A stretch of DNA of 25,725 nt, taken from NCBI GenBank assembly GCA_040752635.1, contig JBFMGS010000034.1, positions 1 through 25,725 on the forward strand, read 5' to 3'. Shown here piece by piece: positions 7,872 through 15,060 of the stretch. Source of the DNA: JBFMGS01 sp040752635 (GTDB taxonomy: Bacteria > Bacillota > SHA-98 > UBA4971). The translations under genes were made by a program, and so were the position numbers. The notes under the pieces were generated by a model, which did no database searches, was not told where the DNA came from, and saw only the letters and a list, made by a program, of their open reading frames with translations. Each line of letters opens with the position of its first letter. The first letter of the stretch is position 1.

Positions 7872-8004
7872 TCAGGCCTATCACCACCGCCTTGCCGTTC
7901 ATAATGGATTCCTGGCCGTCCTCACCTATTCCGGGAACCAAGATCTGGCGGGAATACCTCGATTCTCTATATCTCGAATACGTATCCGCCAAGTCCGTCA
8001 CCAC
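7872..8004 (-). pseudogene. ThiF/MoeB/HesA-family adenylyltransferase N-terminal remnant
   Basis: From GTG 8002-8004 the minus strand encodes about 45 residues with the unmistakable E1-like start: RYSRQILVPGIGEDGQESI followed by NGKAVVIGL, the first strand of the ATP-binding Rossmann fold. The sequence should continue GxGGLG but instead reads RGLLSSSR and runs to a stop at about 7798 without family resemblance; the true continuation is lost. From the junction (about 7865-7880) another frame encodes a cysteine desulfurase C-terminus. The fragment overlaps the end of the Rrf2 gene by 38 bases. ThiF/HesA proteins activate small sulfur-carrier proteins and often lie beside desulfurases and cysteine genes, so an Rrf2-hesA-nifS-cysK ancestor is likely. 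Confidence 0.78.
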
Positions 8005-8443
8005 CTGAAGAAGTCGGATCTCTACTATCCTTGATGAGAGATTCTATCGTGATCGACTCCAGAGCCGTCTCAATCTGGCGCTGGAGCCACATCCACGCCG
8101 GTCTGCTCAGACACCCGGTTTTTCTCTCACACCGGCTTGCGGCGCTCCTTCCTGCAGGAAGAAGACACCCGACAGGCGCGATGGGGCCGTCTAGGGTACG
8201 AACTACAGAGGCGACTGTTATCCGGTCAGGGCTCTTTGCCAGCTTGAACCCACCGTTAAGGCCCCTCACGGCCTCGACATGCCCAGATTTCCTGAGTTCG
8301 TGGAATATGAGGCTTAAGTACTTCTTTGATATCTTCTCGCGCTCCGAGAGGCGCGCAAGCGAAACAGGCTTGCCATCCTCGGACATGAGCGCGAGCGCGC
8401 ACAAAGCACGGACGCCGTACCTTGCTCTCGTGGAAAGTCTCAC
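7967..8443 (-). CDS. Rrf2-family transcriptional regulator (IscR/CymR type)
   Basis: This 158-residue winged-helix regulator starts at GTG 8441-8443, 7 bases after GGAGG. The N-terminus MRLSTRARYGVRALCALAL and the wing motif VRGLNGGFKLAKSPDRITV (about 59-77) are typical of Rrf2. Three cysteines (C93, C105, C111) occupy the region where IscR-type members hold a 2Fe-2S cluster, but the first spacing is longer than in IscR (12 rather than 6). CymR-like members instead respond through CysK. The context (cysK and desulfurase remnants downstream, a near-identical operator in front of the methionine operon) suggests control of sulfur amino acid synthesis. The unusual C-terminal tail after residue 140 overlaps the ThiF fragment, so the true 3' end could have been altered by the nearby rearrangement. 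Confidence 0.9.
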   Translation of the reverse strand: MRLSTRARYGVRALCALALMSEDGKPVSLARLSEREKISKKYLSLIFHELRKSGHVEAVRGLNGGFKLAKSPDRITVASVVRTLDGPIAPVGCLLPAGRSAASRCERKTGCLSRPAWMWLQRQIETALESITIESLIKDSRDPTSSGGDGLGGYVFEI

Positions 8444-8460
8444 TGCACTGCCTCCACATA

Positions 8461-8480
8461 ATCATTAGTGACTTAGTCAT
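8461..8480 (-). promoter_or_regulatory. Candidate Rrf2 operator downstream of the Rrf2 promoter
   Basis: On the minus strand this reads ATGACTAAGTCACTAATGAT. It contains a perfect 11-bp palindrome, TGACTAAGTCA (8469-8479). It begins 9 bases after the -10 box, so a bound repressor would block initiation or early elongation. The same 20-mer recurs with 15 of 20 identities in front of metY at 12136-12155. Autoregulation is inferred. Confidence 0.6.
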
Positions 8481-8489
8481 CTTTACTAT

Positions 8490-8519
8490 ATTATACTGTC
8501 TACAAAGAAGTGCAGTCAA
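8490..8519 (-). promoter_or_regulatory. Sigma-A-type promoter of the Rrf2-cysK-hydE operon
   Basis: The minus strand carries TTGACT (8514-8519), an 18-base spacer and TATAAT (8490-8495). The -35 region continues as GCACTTC, shared with the metY promoter. It lies about 45 bases upstream of the Rrf2 start. This is a near-consensus housekeeping promoter. Confidence 0.8.
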
Positions 8520-8602
8520 CATACCGCGCTCACTTAGGCAACGTTCGGCGAGGTTTTTCTGTGGATTGACACGCGCTGATCAACCCTGAATCTCCGTTTC
8601 CC

Positions 8603-9382
8603 TTACGAGGATGGCAGTCTCCTTTTACTCTTTGCTTTACTCAGACGAGAGACTACGAATAATACCTCTTCAGCCTGTAAGGCATCTTCTTCCTTAAAGA
8701 GTCGGACTCTCCCATCCGCCGATGAAAGGCCGTGCTCCACCGCAACACCCCTTGCCCTCGCCCAGTCGAGAAAATCATTGACGGTAAAGAGATGTATGTT
8801 CGGGGTATCGTGCCACCGGTACGGAAGGACCGGCGTTATCGGCATTCGACCGGTGCGCACAAAGGACGCTATGATGCCGTAGTGACCGAAATTGGGGAAA
8901 CTGACTATGCCGGCCCTTCCGACCCGCAGCATCTCCTCGAGGACAAAGAGCGGCTTGTGCACTACTTGGAGGGTCTTCTCAAGGAGTACGTAATCAAAAA
9001 ACCCATCCGGAAACCCCGCAAGACCCTCGTCGAGATCAGCATGGTATACAGGCACTCCCTTGGCAATACACTCCACGACGCGCTCAACATCCTTTTCAAC
9101 GCCTTGACCCTGCACGCCCTTATCCTTGATGAGCCTGGAGAGAAGTTCTCCGTCTCCACACCCTAAATCGAGGACCGACGAGCCCGCCGGGATTATATCG
9201 CAAATCGCCTGGTGATCCCATCGGATCCCTTTCGGCGCCGCTCCCCCCTCCCCAAGGCCCGTAAGCTCCTCTTGATGCTTGCCCTCAAAAGGTGACTGCC
9301 CCTCCCTTATCAAGTCGCATATCAGGCAGAGGTTCTTATCTCGGAAAGCCGGTTTGCACCCAGGGAATCTTCCTTTGCTCAT
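8603..9382 (-). CDS. metW: MetW-family methyltransferase-fold protein
   Basis: This is a class I SAM-binding fold of 259 residues. Motif I, VLDLGCGDG (70-78), is followed by MetW-specific sequence: KGVPVYHADLDEGLAGFPDG, MLRVGRAGIVSFPNFGHYG and RWHDTPNIHLFTVNDF. MetW partners MetX and supports methionine synthesis; its own methyl-transfer reaction is unsettled. The ATG at 9380-9382 overlaps the metX stop (ATGA), which fixes the start and retains an unusual N-terminal extension of about 55 residues (typical MetW begins near residue 55) with C9, C19 and C22 in CKPAF and CLIC. That extension could be a small metal-binding or partner-docking segment. MetW is better known from Proteobacteria, so transfer is possible. 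Confidence 0.88.
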   Translation of the reverse strand: MSKGRFPGCKPAFRDKNLCLICDLIREGQSPFEGKHQEELTGLGEGGAAPKGIRWDHQAICDIIPAGSSVLDLGCGDGELLSRLIKDKGVQGQGVEKDVERVVECIAKGVPVYHADLDEGLAGFPDGFFDYVLLEKTLQVVHKPLFVLEEMLRVGRAGIVSFPNFGHYGIIASFVRTGRMPITPVLPYRWHDTPNIHLFTVNDFLDWARARGVAVEHGLSSADGRVRLFKEEDALQAEEVLFVVSRLSKAKSKRRLPSS

Positions 9383-10599
9383 CTCGTCGATCCCCCTTCA
9401 AGGAAAAACCGTATTAAGGGCTCCAGCTTCTCAACTTCAAGGAGGAAGGCATCATGCCCATATGATGATGGGATGTTGACATAGGTCACCGGTTTTCTGT
9501 TACGACATAGGGCAAGGGCCAATTCTTTCATCTGTTCCGGTGTGTAGAGCCAATCTGAGGAGAATGAAACCAAGAGAAACTTTGAAACTGTCCTGCTGCA
9601 TGCCTTGTCGAGATCCCCGTCCCCCCATTGAGCGGCGTCATAGTAATCCATGGCTCGGCTTATATATAGGTAGCTATTGGCGTCAAATCTCTCGACAAAG
9701 GCTTGCCCCTGGTGTTGGAGATAGTTTTCCACCTCAAAGTCGATCCCTAGGTGGAACCCAGGTGTGTTGTTGCCGTTACGGTATCGACGCCCAAACTTCC
9801 GGCGCATAGACACCTCTGAAAGATAAGTTATGTGGCCCAGCATGCGGGCTATGGCAAGCCCTCGATCCGGAGTTGGACCCCCATAGTAGTCGCCACCCTT
9901 GAAATCAGGATCGCTGATGATGGCATGCCGTCCTACCGCATTGAAAGCAAGGCCCTGGTCACTTAACCGCACGGAAGACGCCAGGATTATGGCAAGTTTC
10001 ACCCTTTCGGGGTATGCGAGAGTCCATTCCAGAGCCTGCTGCCCCCCGAGGGAGCCCCCGGCTACAGCAAACAGGCGCTCTATCCCCAGATGGGTAACCA
10101 GCCGCTCTTGAAGCCTGACCCAGTCTCCCACGGTGATGACTGGAAATCGAAGCCCATATGGGTGACCGGTGGCCGGGTCTATTGAGGAGGGGCCGGTCGT
10201 TCCATAGCAGCTCCCGAGGACATTGGAGCACATCACGCAGTATTTCCGGGTATCAAAAGCCTTGCCGGGGCCGACCATCGAGTCCCACCATCCCGGGCGG
10301 GTCTTACGCCACAGACGGCCGTACTCCTCGGCCCTGGCATCCCAGCCTGCCACATGAGCGTCTCCCGAAAGTGCATGCAGGATGAGTATGACATTATCGC
10401 GATTTTCGTTCATCTCCCCGTAGACTTCGTATTCAACATCAACCGGGGCGATCGTCTCCCCACAGTCCAGGGGAAGTGGATTGCTTTCATCGGCCAATCG
10501 AACCCGGCGGGGCTCGGTCCAGCCCACCGATCTCGGGGAATCAGGGCCGTCGTATTGCTTGGGTTTTGGCTCAGCGAGAGCGTTTAAGGGATCGCTCAC
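9379..10599 (-). CDS. metX: Homoserine O-acetyltransferase
   Basis: This alpha/beta-hydrolase-fold enzyme acylates homoserine for direct sulfhydrylation by MetY; 406 residues. The nucleophile elbow is GGSLGGQ with S183. The acidic residue is likely D349 (SSDWLYTPEQ) and the base H382 (SYGHDAFLLE). The oxyanion segment HALSGDAHVAGW (75-86) and NVLGSCYGTTGPSS (127-139) are MetX hallmarks. The start is GTG 10597-10599 behind the strong site GGAGGTGAT (complement of 10605-10613). It lies 23 bases after metY and overlaps metW. Acetyl versus succinyl specificity cannot be proven by eye; most MetX proteins of this type are acetyltransferases. Confidence 0.94.
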   Translation of the reverse strand: MSDPLNALAEPKPKQYDGPDSPRSVGWTEPRRVRLADESNPLPLDCGETIAPVDVEYEVYGEMNENRDNVILILHALSGDAHVAGWDARAEEYGRLWRKTRPGWWDSMVGPGKAFDTRKYCVMCSNVLGSCYGTTGPSSIDPATGHPYGLRFPVITVGDWVRLQERLVTHLGIERLFAVAGGSLGGQQALEWTLAYPERVKLAIILASSVRLSDQGLAFNAVGRHAIISDPDFKGGDYYGGPTPDRGLAIARMLGHITYLSEVSMRRKFGRRYRNGNNTPGFHLGIDFEVENYLQHQGQAFVERFDANSYLYISRAMDYYDAAQWGDGDLDKACSRTVSKFLLVSFSSDWLYTPEQMKELALALCRNRKPVTYVNIPSSYGHDAFLLEVEKLEPLIRFFLEGGSTR

Positions 10600-10622
10600 C
10601 CGGCATCACCTCCGCCTCTCTT

Positions 10623-11960
10623 CTACCTCTGACTCGCCTCCAAGGCCTGATCCAGGTCTCCGATGATGTCATCTACATTCTCGAGGCCTATGGAAAGCCG
10701 CACGAAATCGTCCGTTACCCCGGTAGAAAGCTGTTCCTCGGGAGTAAGCTGCTGGTGAGTTGTGGATGCCGGGTGTATGATAAGGCTCTTGGCGTCTCCA
10801 ATATTGGCCAGATGGGAAAGGAGCTTAACCGAGTTTATCAGTTTAACCCCTGCCTCGCGCCCGCCCTTGATGCCAAAGCCAATTATGGCGCCCTGACCCT
10901 TCGGGAGGTATCGCTTCGCACGCTCATAATCCGGATGGCTCGGAAGTCCGGGGTAATTCACCCAGGAAACGGCAGGATGAGACTCGAGCCACCGAGCCAC
11001 CTTAAGTGCGTTTTCGCAATGTTGCTTCATGCGTAGAGGTAATGTCTCAAGGCCCTGGAGGAACAGGAAGGAATTAAACGGTGAAAGAGCGGGGCCGAGA
11101 TCCCTGAGAAGTTGAACCCTGGCCTTGATGATGTAGGCTATCCCGGATACGACCGCCTTATCATGAAGTCCAAACGCGTCCCAATAGCTCAACCCGTGAT
11201 AGGACGGATCCGGCTCAGTTATCTCCAGGAACTTTCCGTTGTTCCAGTTAAACCTGCCTGAGTCAATTATAGCCCCGCCTATTGATGTCCCATGACCTCC
11301 TATAAACTTAGTGAGAGAGTGTACTACAACGTCCGCCCCGTGTTCAAACGGGCGAAAGAGGTAGGGTGTAGTTACAGTATTATCCACAAAAAGGGGTATG
11401 TTATGGTTATGGGCTACATGGGCTATCTCCTCGAAATCGTCCACGTTATTCTTGGGATTGCCGACGGATTCGGTGTAGAGGAGGCGCGTGTTCTCATCGA
11501 TTGCTCTCTCAAAGTTCTCCGGGTCCGATGAGTCCACAAACCGAACCTCGATCCCGAGCTTGGCAAAGGTGTAGTGGAATAGGTTATATGTACCTCCATA
11601 GAGATAGCTTGTGGAAACGATATTCTGGCCCGTCCTCGTTATGTTGAGAATAGCCAGAGCAATGGCAGCCTGTCCGGACGCGACTGCAAGGGCGCCGGTA
11701 CCGCCTTCAAGCTCGGCGAGGCGCTTCTCGAGCACATCCGTGGTGGGATTCATGATCCGCGTATAGATGTTTCCGAATTCCCGCAACGCGAATAGATCGG
11801 CAGCGTGTTCAACCGAGTTAAAAACATAGGATGTCGTCTGGTAAATAGGTACAGCCCTCGCGTTAGTGGCGGCGTCCGGCGCTTGCCCGCTGTGAAGTGC
11901 CATAGTCTCGAAGGCCGTCTTTGGGATTTCGTTTCCAGCTTTCTTCACGCTTTCGCTCAT
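10623..11960 (-). CDS. metY: O-acetylhomoserine sulfhydrylase (Cys/Met metabolism PLP enzyme)
   Basis: This PLP enzyme condenses O-acetylhomoserine with sulfide to homocysteine (or uses methanethiol); 445 residues. The Schiff-base lysine is K218 in VVHSLTKFIGGHG. PIYQTTSYVF, YTRIMNPTTDVLEKRLAELEGG and ASGQAAIALAILN are family landmarks. The length and the insertion around ITEPDPSYHGLSYWDAFG separate MetY from the shorter cystathionine gamma-synthase/lyase group. ATG 11958-11960 is preceded by GAGGGAGG about 12 bases upstream. It is the first gene of metY-metX-metW, downstream of a promoter with an Rrf2-like operator. Together the three genes give sulfide-to-homocysteine assimilation without a transsulfuration step. 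Confidence 0.95.
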   Translation of the reverse strand: MSESVKKAGNEIPKTAFETMALHSGQAPDAATNARAVPIYQTTSYVFNSVEHAADLFALREFGNIYTRIMNPTTDVLEKRLAELEGGTGALAVASGQAAIALAILNITRTGQNIVSTSYLYGGTYNLFHYTFAKLGIEVRFVDSSDPENFERAIDENTRLLYTESVGNPKNNVDDFEEIAHVAHNHNIPLFVDNTVTTPYLFRPFEHGADVVVHSLTKFIGGHGTSIGGAIIDSGRFNWNNGKFLEITEPDPSYHGLSYWDAFGLHDKAVVSGIAYIIKARVQLLRDLGPALSPFNSFLFLQGLETLPLRMKQHCENALKVARWLESHPAVSWVNYPGLPSHPDYERAKRYLPKGQGAIIGFGIKGGREAGVKLINSVKLLSHLANIGDAKSLIIHPASTTHQQLTPEEQLSTGVTDDFVRLSIGLENVDDIIGDLDQALEASQR

Positions 11961-12162
11961 GCTCTCTCGCAGCCTCCCTCATTTTGATCTCTCTTACCTC
12001 TCAGCTTTCCCATTCAGACGGACTGGGCCGTATTCTTCAAGTATGGATTCTGTTAAGGTCAAGTCTTTTCATCATGGCATGCCAGCCCCGTCCTCCGCGT
12101 CGAACATAGTCTCCACTTCCCTCCACGTCCGCACAAGCACTAGTAATTTAGTTATGTTATTT
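11961..12162 (-). promoter_or_regulatory. About 200-nt 5' leader of metY-metX-metW
   Basis: The region between the predicted transcription start and metY holds no recognised riboswitch: SAM-I signature helices and T-box motifs (the tRNA-acceptor-binding bulge sequence) are absent. It contains a 10-bp palindrome, TGGCATGCCA (12075-12084). Two very short minus-strand reading frames are present: MMKRLDLNRIHT, and a TTG-initiated 22-residue frame at 12062-11994 beginning MTLTESILEEYGPVR. Neither has a good ribosome-binding site. Its length suggests post-initiation control, but nothing specific is seen. Confidence 0.35.
12136..12155 (-). promoter_or_regulatory. Candidate Rrf2 operator in front of metY
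   Basis: On the minus strand this reads ATAACTAAATTACTAGTGCT, matching the site at 8461-8480 at 15 of 20 positions; four of the five differences are transitions. It lies 13 bases after the metY -10 box, the same kind of position as at the Rrf2 promoter. This suggests the Rrf2 protein also represses methionine synthesis. Confidence 0.6.
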
Positions 12163-12168
12163 CCGTGC

Positions 12169-12198
12169 ATTATATCACCCCGAAGGAAGTGCCGTCAA
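12169..12198 (-). promoter_or_regulatory. Sigma-A-type promoter of metY-metX-metW
   Basis: The minus strand carries TTGACG (12193-12198), an 18-base spacer and TATAAT (12169-12174). The sequence TTGACGGCACTTCCTT closely copies the -35 flank of the Rrf2 promoter (TTGACTGCACTTCTTT). Both spacers are 18 bases, which argues for shared regulation. Confidence 0.8.
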
Positions 12199-12205
12199 CA
12201 CCCGA

Positions 12206-12230
12206 GCTGACGAGCTGACGTGGGCTGACG
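12206..12230 (+). repeat. Three close copies of GCTGACG
   Basis: GCTGACG occurs at 12206-12212, 12214-12220 and 12224-12230, with offsets of 8 and 10 bases. It lies just upstream of the metY -35 box and about 220 bases before the divergent aminotransferase gene. It could be an activator-binding array or a chance short repeat. Confidence 0.4.
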
Positions 12231-12449
12231 TGATGATCTCCGCAACAATGCCTACAGCGATCTCCTGAGTGAATTCCGCCCCAGAGTCGGAGGACGGCAG
12301 CGGCTCATACGTTGGTGGTCGTGCCCTGCAGGTTTCCTAATGTTCTGAGAAGGATCGGCGTGCTATGCGTTGAACTTATTTCGACAACCCCGGAGCTATG
12401 CCGGGCTGGCAACTGTCTTACCAGGTTGTGGAGAGAGGTGCGGCTGGAT

Positions 12450-13640
12450 ATGGATAAACACCTTGATGACCGAAGGACGATGATTCTCGAGTCGCGCAGG
12501 GTTTGCGAGATTCCCCCGTTCATAGTGATGGACGTGCTGGAAAGGGCGAAGGAGCTCGAACGAGAGGGCAGGAGCGTAATCCACCTCGAGGTCGGGGAGC
12601 CGGACTTCCCGACCCCTGAGCCCATCAGGGAAGCTTGCCTCAGGGCGCTTTCTGCGGGCGAGACCGGCTACACGCCGAGCCTGGGAATCCCTGAACTTCG
12701 CGAGGCGATAGCTGAGTTCTATTCCAAGAGATACGGCATCGAAGTCTCCCCGCAAAGAGTTATCGTCACCCCCGGTAGCTCTCCCGCGTTCATGCTCGTT
12801 TTCGCGGCGCTGCTCGATCCCGGGGACGAGGTCATAATCTCGGACCCCTGCTACGCCTGCTACCCTAACTATGTCCGGGCGAGCGAGGGGGTCCCGGTTC
12901 GGGTGAAGGTGCCGGCGGAAAACGGCTTCAGGTTCGTTCCGGGCGAACTCGCGTCCCATATAACGGCCAGGACGAAGGCCATTCTCATCAACTCGCCGGC
13001 CAATCCTACGGGGAATCTCCTCACAGGGGAGGACCTGCGCGCCCTGGCCGACCTCGGGGTGCTCGTGGTATCAGATGAAATCTATCAGGGGCTCGTTTAC
13101 GAGGGACACGCCCACTCGATCCTGGAGTTCACAGACCGCGCCTTTGTGATCAGCGGGTTCTCCAAGACCTATGCCATGACAGGGTGGAGGCTCGGTTACG
13201 CCATAGTTCCCGACGAGTTCGTGCGACCGATACAGAAGCTCCAGCAGAACCTCCTCATCTGCGCAGGCTCCTTCACCCAGCGCGCGGCGCTGGCTGCCTT
13301 CTCCGACGAGTGCAGACCTTATATCGAAGAAATGGTGCGCACGTATGATGCGCGCCGCAAATACATACTGCCCCGTCTCGCGGAAATCGGCCTTTCAGTC
13401 GCCGTTGAGCCGACCGGGGCGTTCTACGTGCTTGCTGACGCGATGAAGTACTCCCAGGATTCGTACGACCTGGCTTTCAGGATTCTGGAGGAATGCGGTG
13501 TAGCAGTGGCCCCGGGCATAGATTTCGGGCCGAACGCCGAGGGCTACCTGCGCTTCTCATACGCCAACTCTCTCGAGAACATCGTGGAGGGCCTGTCGCG
13601 GCTGGAACGGTTCCTTGCAGGACTGGCCCGGCAAGAGTAA
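12450..13640 (+). CDS. Class I/II PLP aminotransferase (aspartate/aromatic/branched type)
   Basis: This fold-type I aminotransferase transfers an amino group between an amino acid and a 2-oxo acid; 396 residues from ATG 12450. SGFSKTYAMTGWRLGY carries the PLP lysine K239. NSPANPTG (181-188) and VSDEIYQGLVY (D209, Y212) contact the cofactor, and LRFSYANSLENI contains the carboxylate-binding arginine. GEPDFPTPEPI and GYTPSLGIPELREAIAEFY are typical near the N-terminus. I prefer 12450 because GAGAGAGGTG lies about 12 bases upstream. ATG 12480 is also plausible; the 46 residues before 12450 (ATG 12312) match nothing. It is divergent from metY and convergent with the racemase operon. Either methionine/aspartate metabolism or deamination of amino acids released by that operon would fit. 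Substrate not determinable. Confidence 0.9.
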   Translation: MDKHLDDRRTMILESRRVCEIPPFIVMDVLERAKELEREGRSVIHLEVGEPDFPTPEPIREACLRALSAGETGYTPSLGIPELREAIAEFYSKRYGIEVSPQRVIVTPGSSPAFMLVFAALLDPGDEVIISDPCYACYPNYVRASEGVPVRVKVPAENGFRFVPGELASHITARTKAILINSPANPTGNLLTGEDLRALADLGVLVVSDEIYQGLVYEGHAHSILEFTDRAFVISGFSKTYAMTGWRLGYAIVPDEFVRPIQKLQQNLLICAGSFTQRAALAAFSDECRPYIEEMVRTYDARRKYILPRLAEIGLSVAVEPTGAFYVLADAMKYSQDSYDLAFRILEECGVAVAPGIDFGPNAEGYLRFSYANSLENIVEGLSRLERFLAGLARQE

Positions 13641-13684
13641 GTAGCCGTCCCACGCTATCCTCGGACCTGGCTGTGATGAACTCT

Positions 13685-14347
13685 CTAAGAGAGCGGGATC
13701 CTCAGATCGACGAGCGCTTCCACGGTTCGCACCGCCGCCGAAAGCGGTTCTATCACGGGCACGGAAAGTCTTTCCCCGACAGCCCGGGCGACTCGGACCA
13801 TCCCGGTGCAGCCCAGGACTATAACCTCGGCCCCTGCGTCCAGGGCTTTCTCAGCTTCTGCGAGGATGAGGTCGCAGGTTCGCTCGTGATCGTCGGCAAG
13901 CTCCAGGACGCCAAGATCGATTCCCGAGGAATATGCGAGCCTGGACGAGACGCCCAGCGCCGCAGCTTGTAGCTCGACCCACGCTTTGGAGTTTCGAAGG
14001 ACCGAGATCACGCCGAACTTGTGGCCAACGAAGGTTGCAAGCAGCATGGAGGATTCCCCCGGGCCGACGACCGGCAGGCCCGAGGCCGCACGCGCAGCCA
14101 GTACCCCCGGGTCCGCAAAGCAGTTGACCACGATGCCGTCGTAGTTTCCCGCGGCTTGCCTCGCCTTCTCGATCACCCCGACTCTCGCGGTGACTTCGTC
14201 GGATAGGAGTTCTATGGAGGAAGGGCCGTCGGCGAGCGATTCTATGTCGAAGTACGACTCCCCGTCCGAACAGGTTTGCAGGTACGTGAGGAGGTCCTTG
14301 CCCAGGCCGGGTGTGGAAATCGGGGATATCACCAGTATACGCCTCAC
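13685..14347 (-). CDS. Asp/Glu/hydantoin racemase family protein (copy 1)
   Basis: This two-cysteine racemase/isomerase has 220 residues. The catalytic cysteines are C76 in VVNCFADPG and C180 in VLGCTGM, the acid/base pair that removes and returns a proton on opposite faces. NCFxDPG resembles hydantoin racemases more than glutamate racemase. The start is GTG 14345-14347, sharing GTGA with the upstream stop and preceded by GGGAGGG; the longer frame beginning at 14527 lies inside the upstream gene. It is the last gene of the nine-gene operon. It is clearly paralogous to the next copy (same cysteine contexts, SLADGPSSIE versus SLPDGPLSVE), suggesting tandem duplication with divergence. Maleate isomerase and arylmalonate decarboxylase are relatives; the substrate is unknown. 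Confidence 0.87.
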   Translation of the reverse strand: MRRILVISPISTPGLGKDLLTYLQTCSDGESYFDIESLADGPSSIELLSDEVTARVGVIEKARQAAGNYDGIVVNCFADPGVLAARAASGLPVVGPGESSMLLATFVGHKFGVISVLRNSKAWVELQAAALGVSSRLAYSSGIDLGVLELADDHERTCDLILAEAEKALDAGAEVIVLGCTGMVRVARAVGERLSVPVIEPLSAAVRTVEALVDLRIPLS

Positions 14348-15060
14348 TGCGCATGCCCTCCCGTCTGTTTGGATAGCGGGGCTTTTATGTAAAGGCCCTG
14401 GCGACTCGTTCTCAGCTTGAGCCCTGCGAGGGCGCGCGCGACAGCGAAGCCTGCGGCCATGGGCTCGACAACAGGCACAGGAAGCGCCTTGCGCACCTCG
14501 TCTATGACGCACGCCATGCCGGTGCACCCCAAAATGACGACGTCCGCGCCGCGGTCAAGACCTCTCCGTGCGGCCTCGGCTATCGCCCGCACCGTGGTTT
14601 CCTTGTGTGCGTCCAGGTCGAGCACGGGGATGCCGATCCCCTCGGAAGCCGCGATCCGCGCCTCGAAACCAAGAACCCTCGCCCGGCGCAGGACCATGTT
14701 TCCGTGGTCGCTCCGCGGCGACACGATGCAGAAACGTTCACCGAGCTGGCTTGCGACCGCGAGCGAGGCCTGGCACGGGCCTACGACCGGAACGTCCACG
14801 ATCTCCCGGGAAGCCATCACGCCAGGCTCAGCGAAACAGTTGACCATGATGGAATCGTACCCGGAGCCTACCCGGCCAACCAGCTCGAGGACGCCGCGCT
14901 CCGCGCGAGCCTCCGCTACGGGCGTCTCGACGGAAAGAGGCCCATCAGGGAGGCTTAACACGTCTATGACGTCGGTGGGAGGGGCCTGTCGTGAGAGATA
15001 CTCCTGGTCCCCCCGGTCCCACCTGTCTGTCCCCACAGGGTTTATGACCAGAATCTTCAC
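14344..15060 (-). CDS. Asp/Glu/hydantoin racemase family protein (copy 2)
   Basis: This paralogue of the preceding racemase has 238 residues. The N-terminus MKILVINPVGTDR is the typical first strand. The catalytic cysteines are C75 in MVNCFAEPG and C179 in ILGCTGM, both present, so the protein should be active. It carries a C-terminal tail of about 25 residues (RTSRQGLYIKAPLSKQTGGHAQ) that copy 1 lacks. The start is GTG 15058-15060, overlapping the DUF917 stop as GTGA; the end overlaps copy 1 in the same way, so all are translationally coupled. Two non-identical racemases side by side suggest two stereocentres, two substrates or a heteromer. Hydantoin-type racemisation is inferred only from the family and the DUF917 neighbour. 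Confidence 0.88.
   Translation of the reverse strand: MKILVINPVGTDRWDRGDQEYLSRQAPPTDVIDVLSLPDGPLSVETPVAEARAERGVLELVGRVGSGYDSIMVNCFAEPGVMASREIVDVPVVGPCQASLAVASQLGERFCIVSPRSDHGNMVLRRARVLGFEARIAASEGIGIPVLDLDAHKETTVRAIAEAARRGLDRGADVVILGCTGMACVIDEVRKALPVPVVEPMAAGFAVARALAGLKLRTSRQGLYIKAPLSKQTGGHAQ

Noticed and set aside
11961..12162. SAM riboswitch or T-box in the metY leader
   Set aside because: A GTGGAGGGA stretch on the minus strand recalls SAM-I, but the paired helices, the GATGAAACC segment and the closing strand are absent; no T-box signature either.
12312..12449. Longer N-terminus for the aminotransferase (ATG 12312)
   Set aside because: The 46 added residues match no aminotransferase N-terminus and the better ribosome-binding site precedes 12450.
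13681..13693. CTCTC-TAA-GAGAG stem as terminator between convergent genes
   Set aside because: It is only 5 bp, includes the racemase stop codon and has no T-run on either side.
14348..14527. Longer N-terminus for racemase copy 1
   Set aside because: It is an arginine/alanine-rich shadow of copy 2; GTG 14347 with GGGAGGG and the GTGA overlap is convincing.
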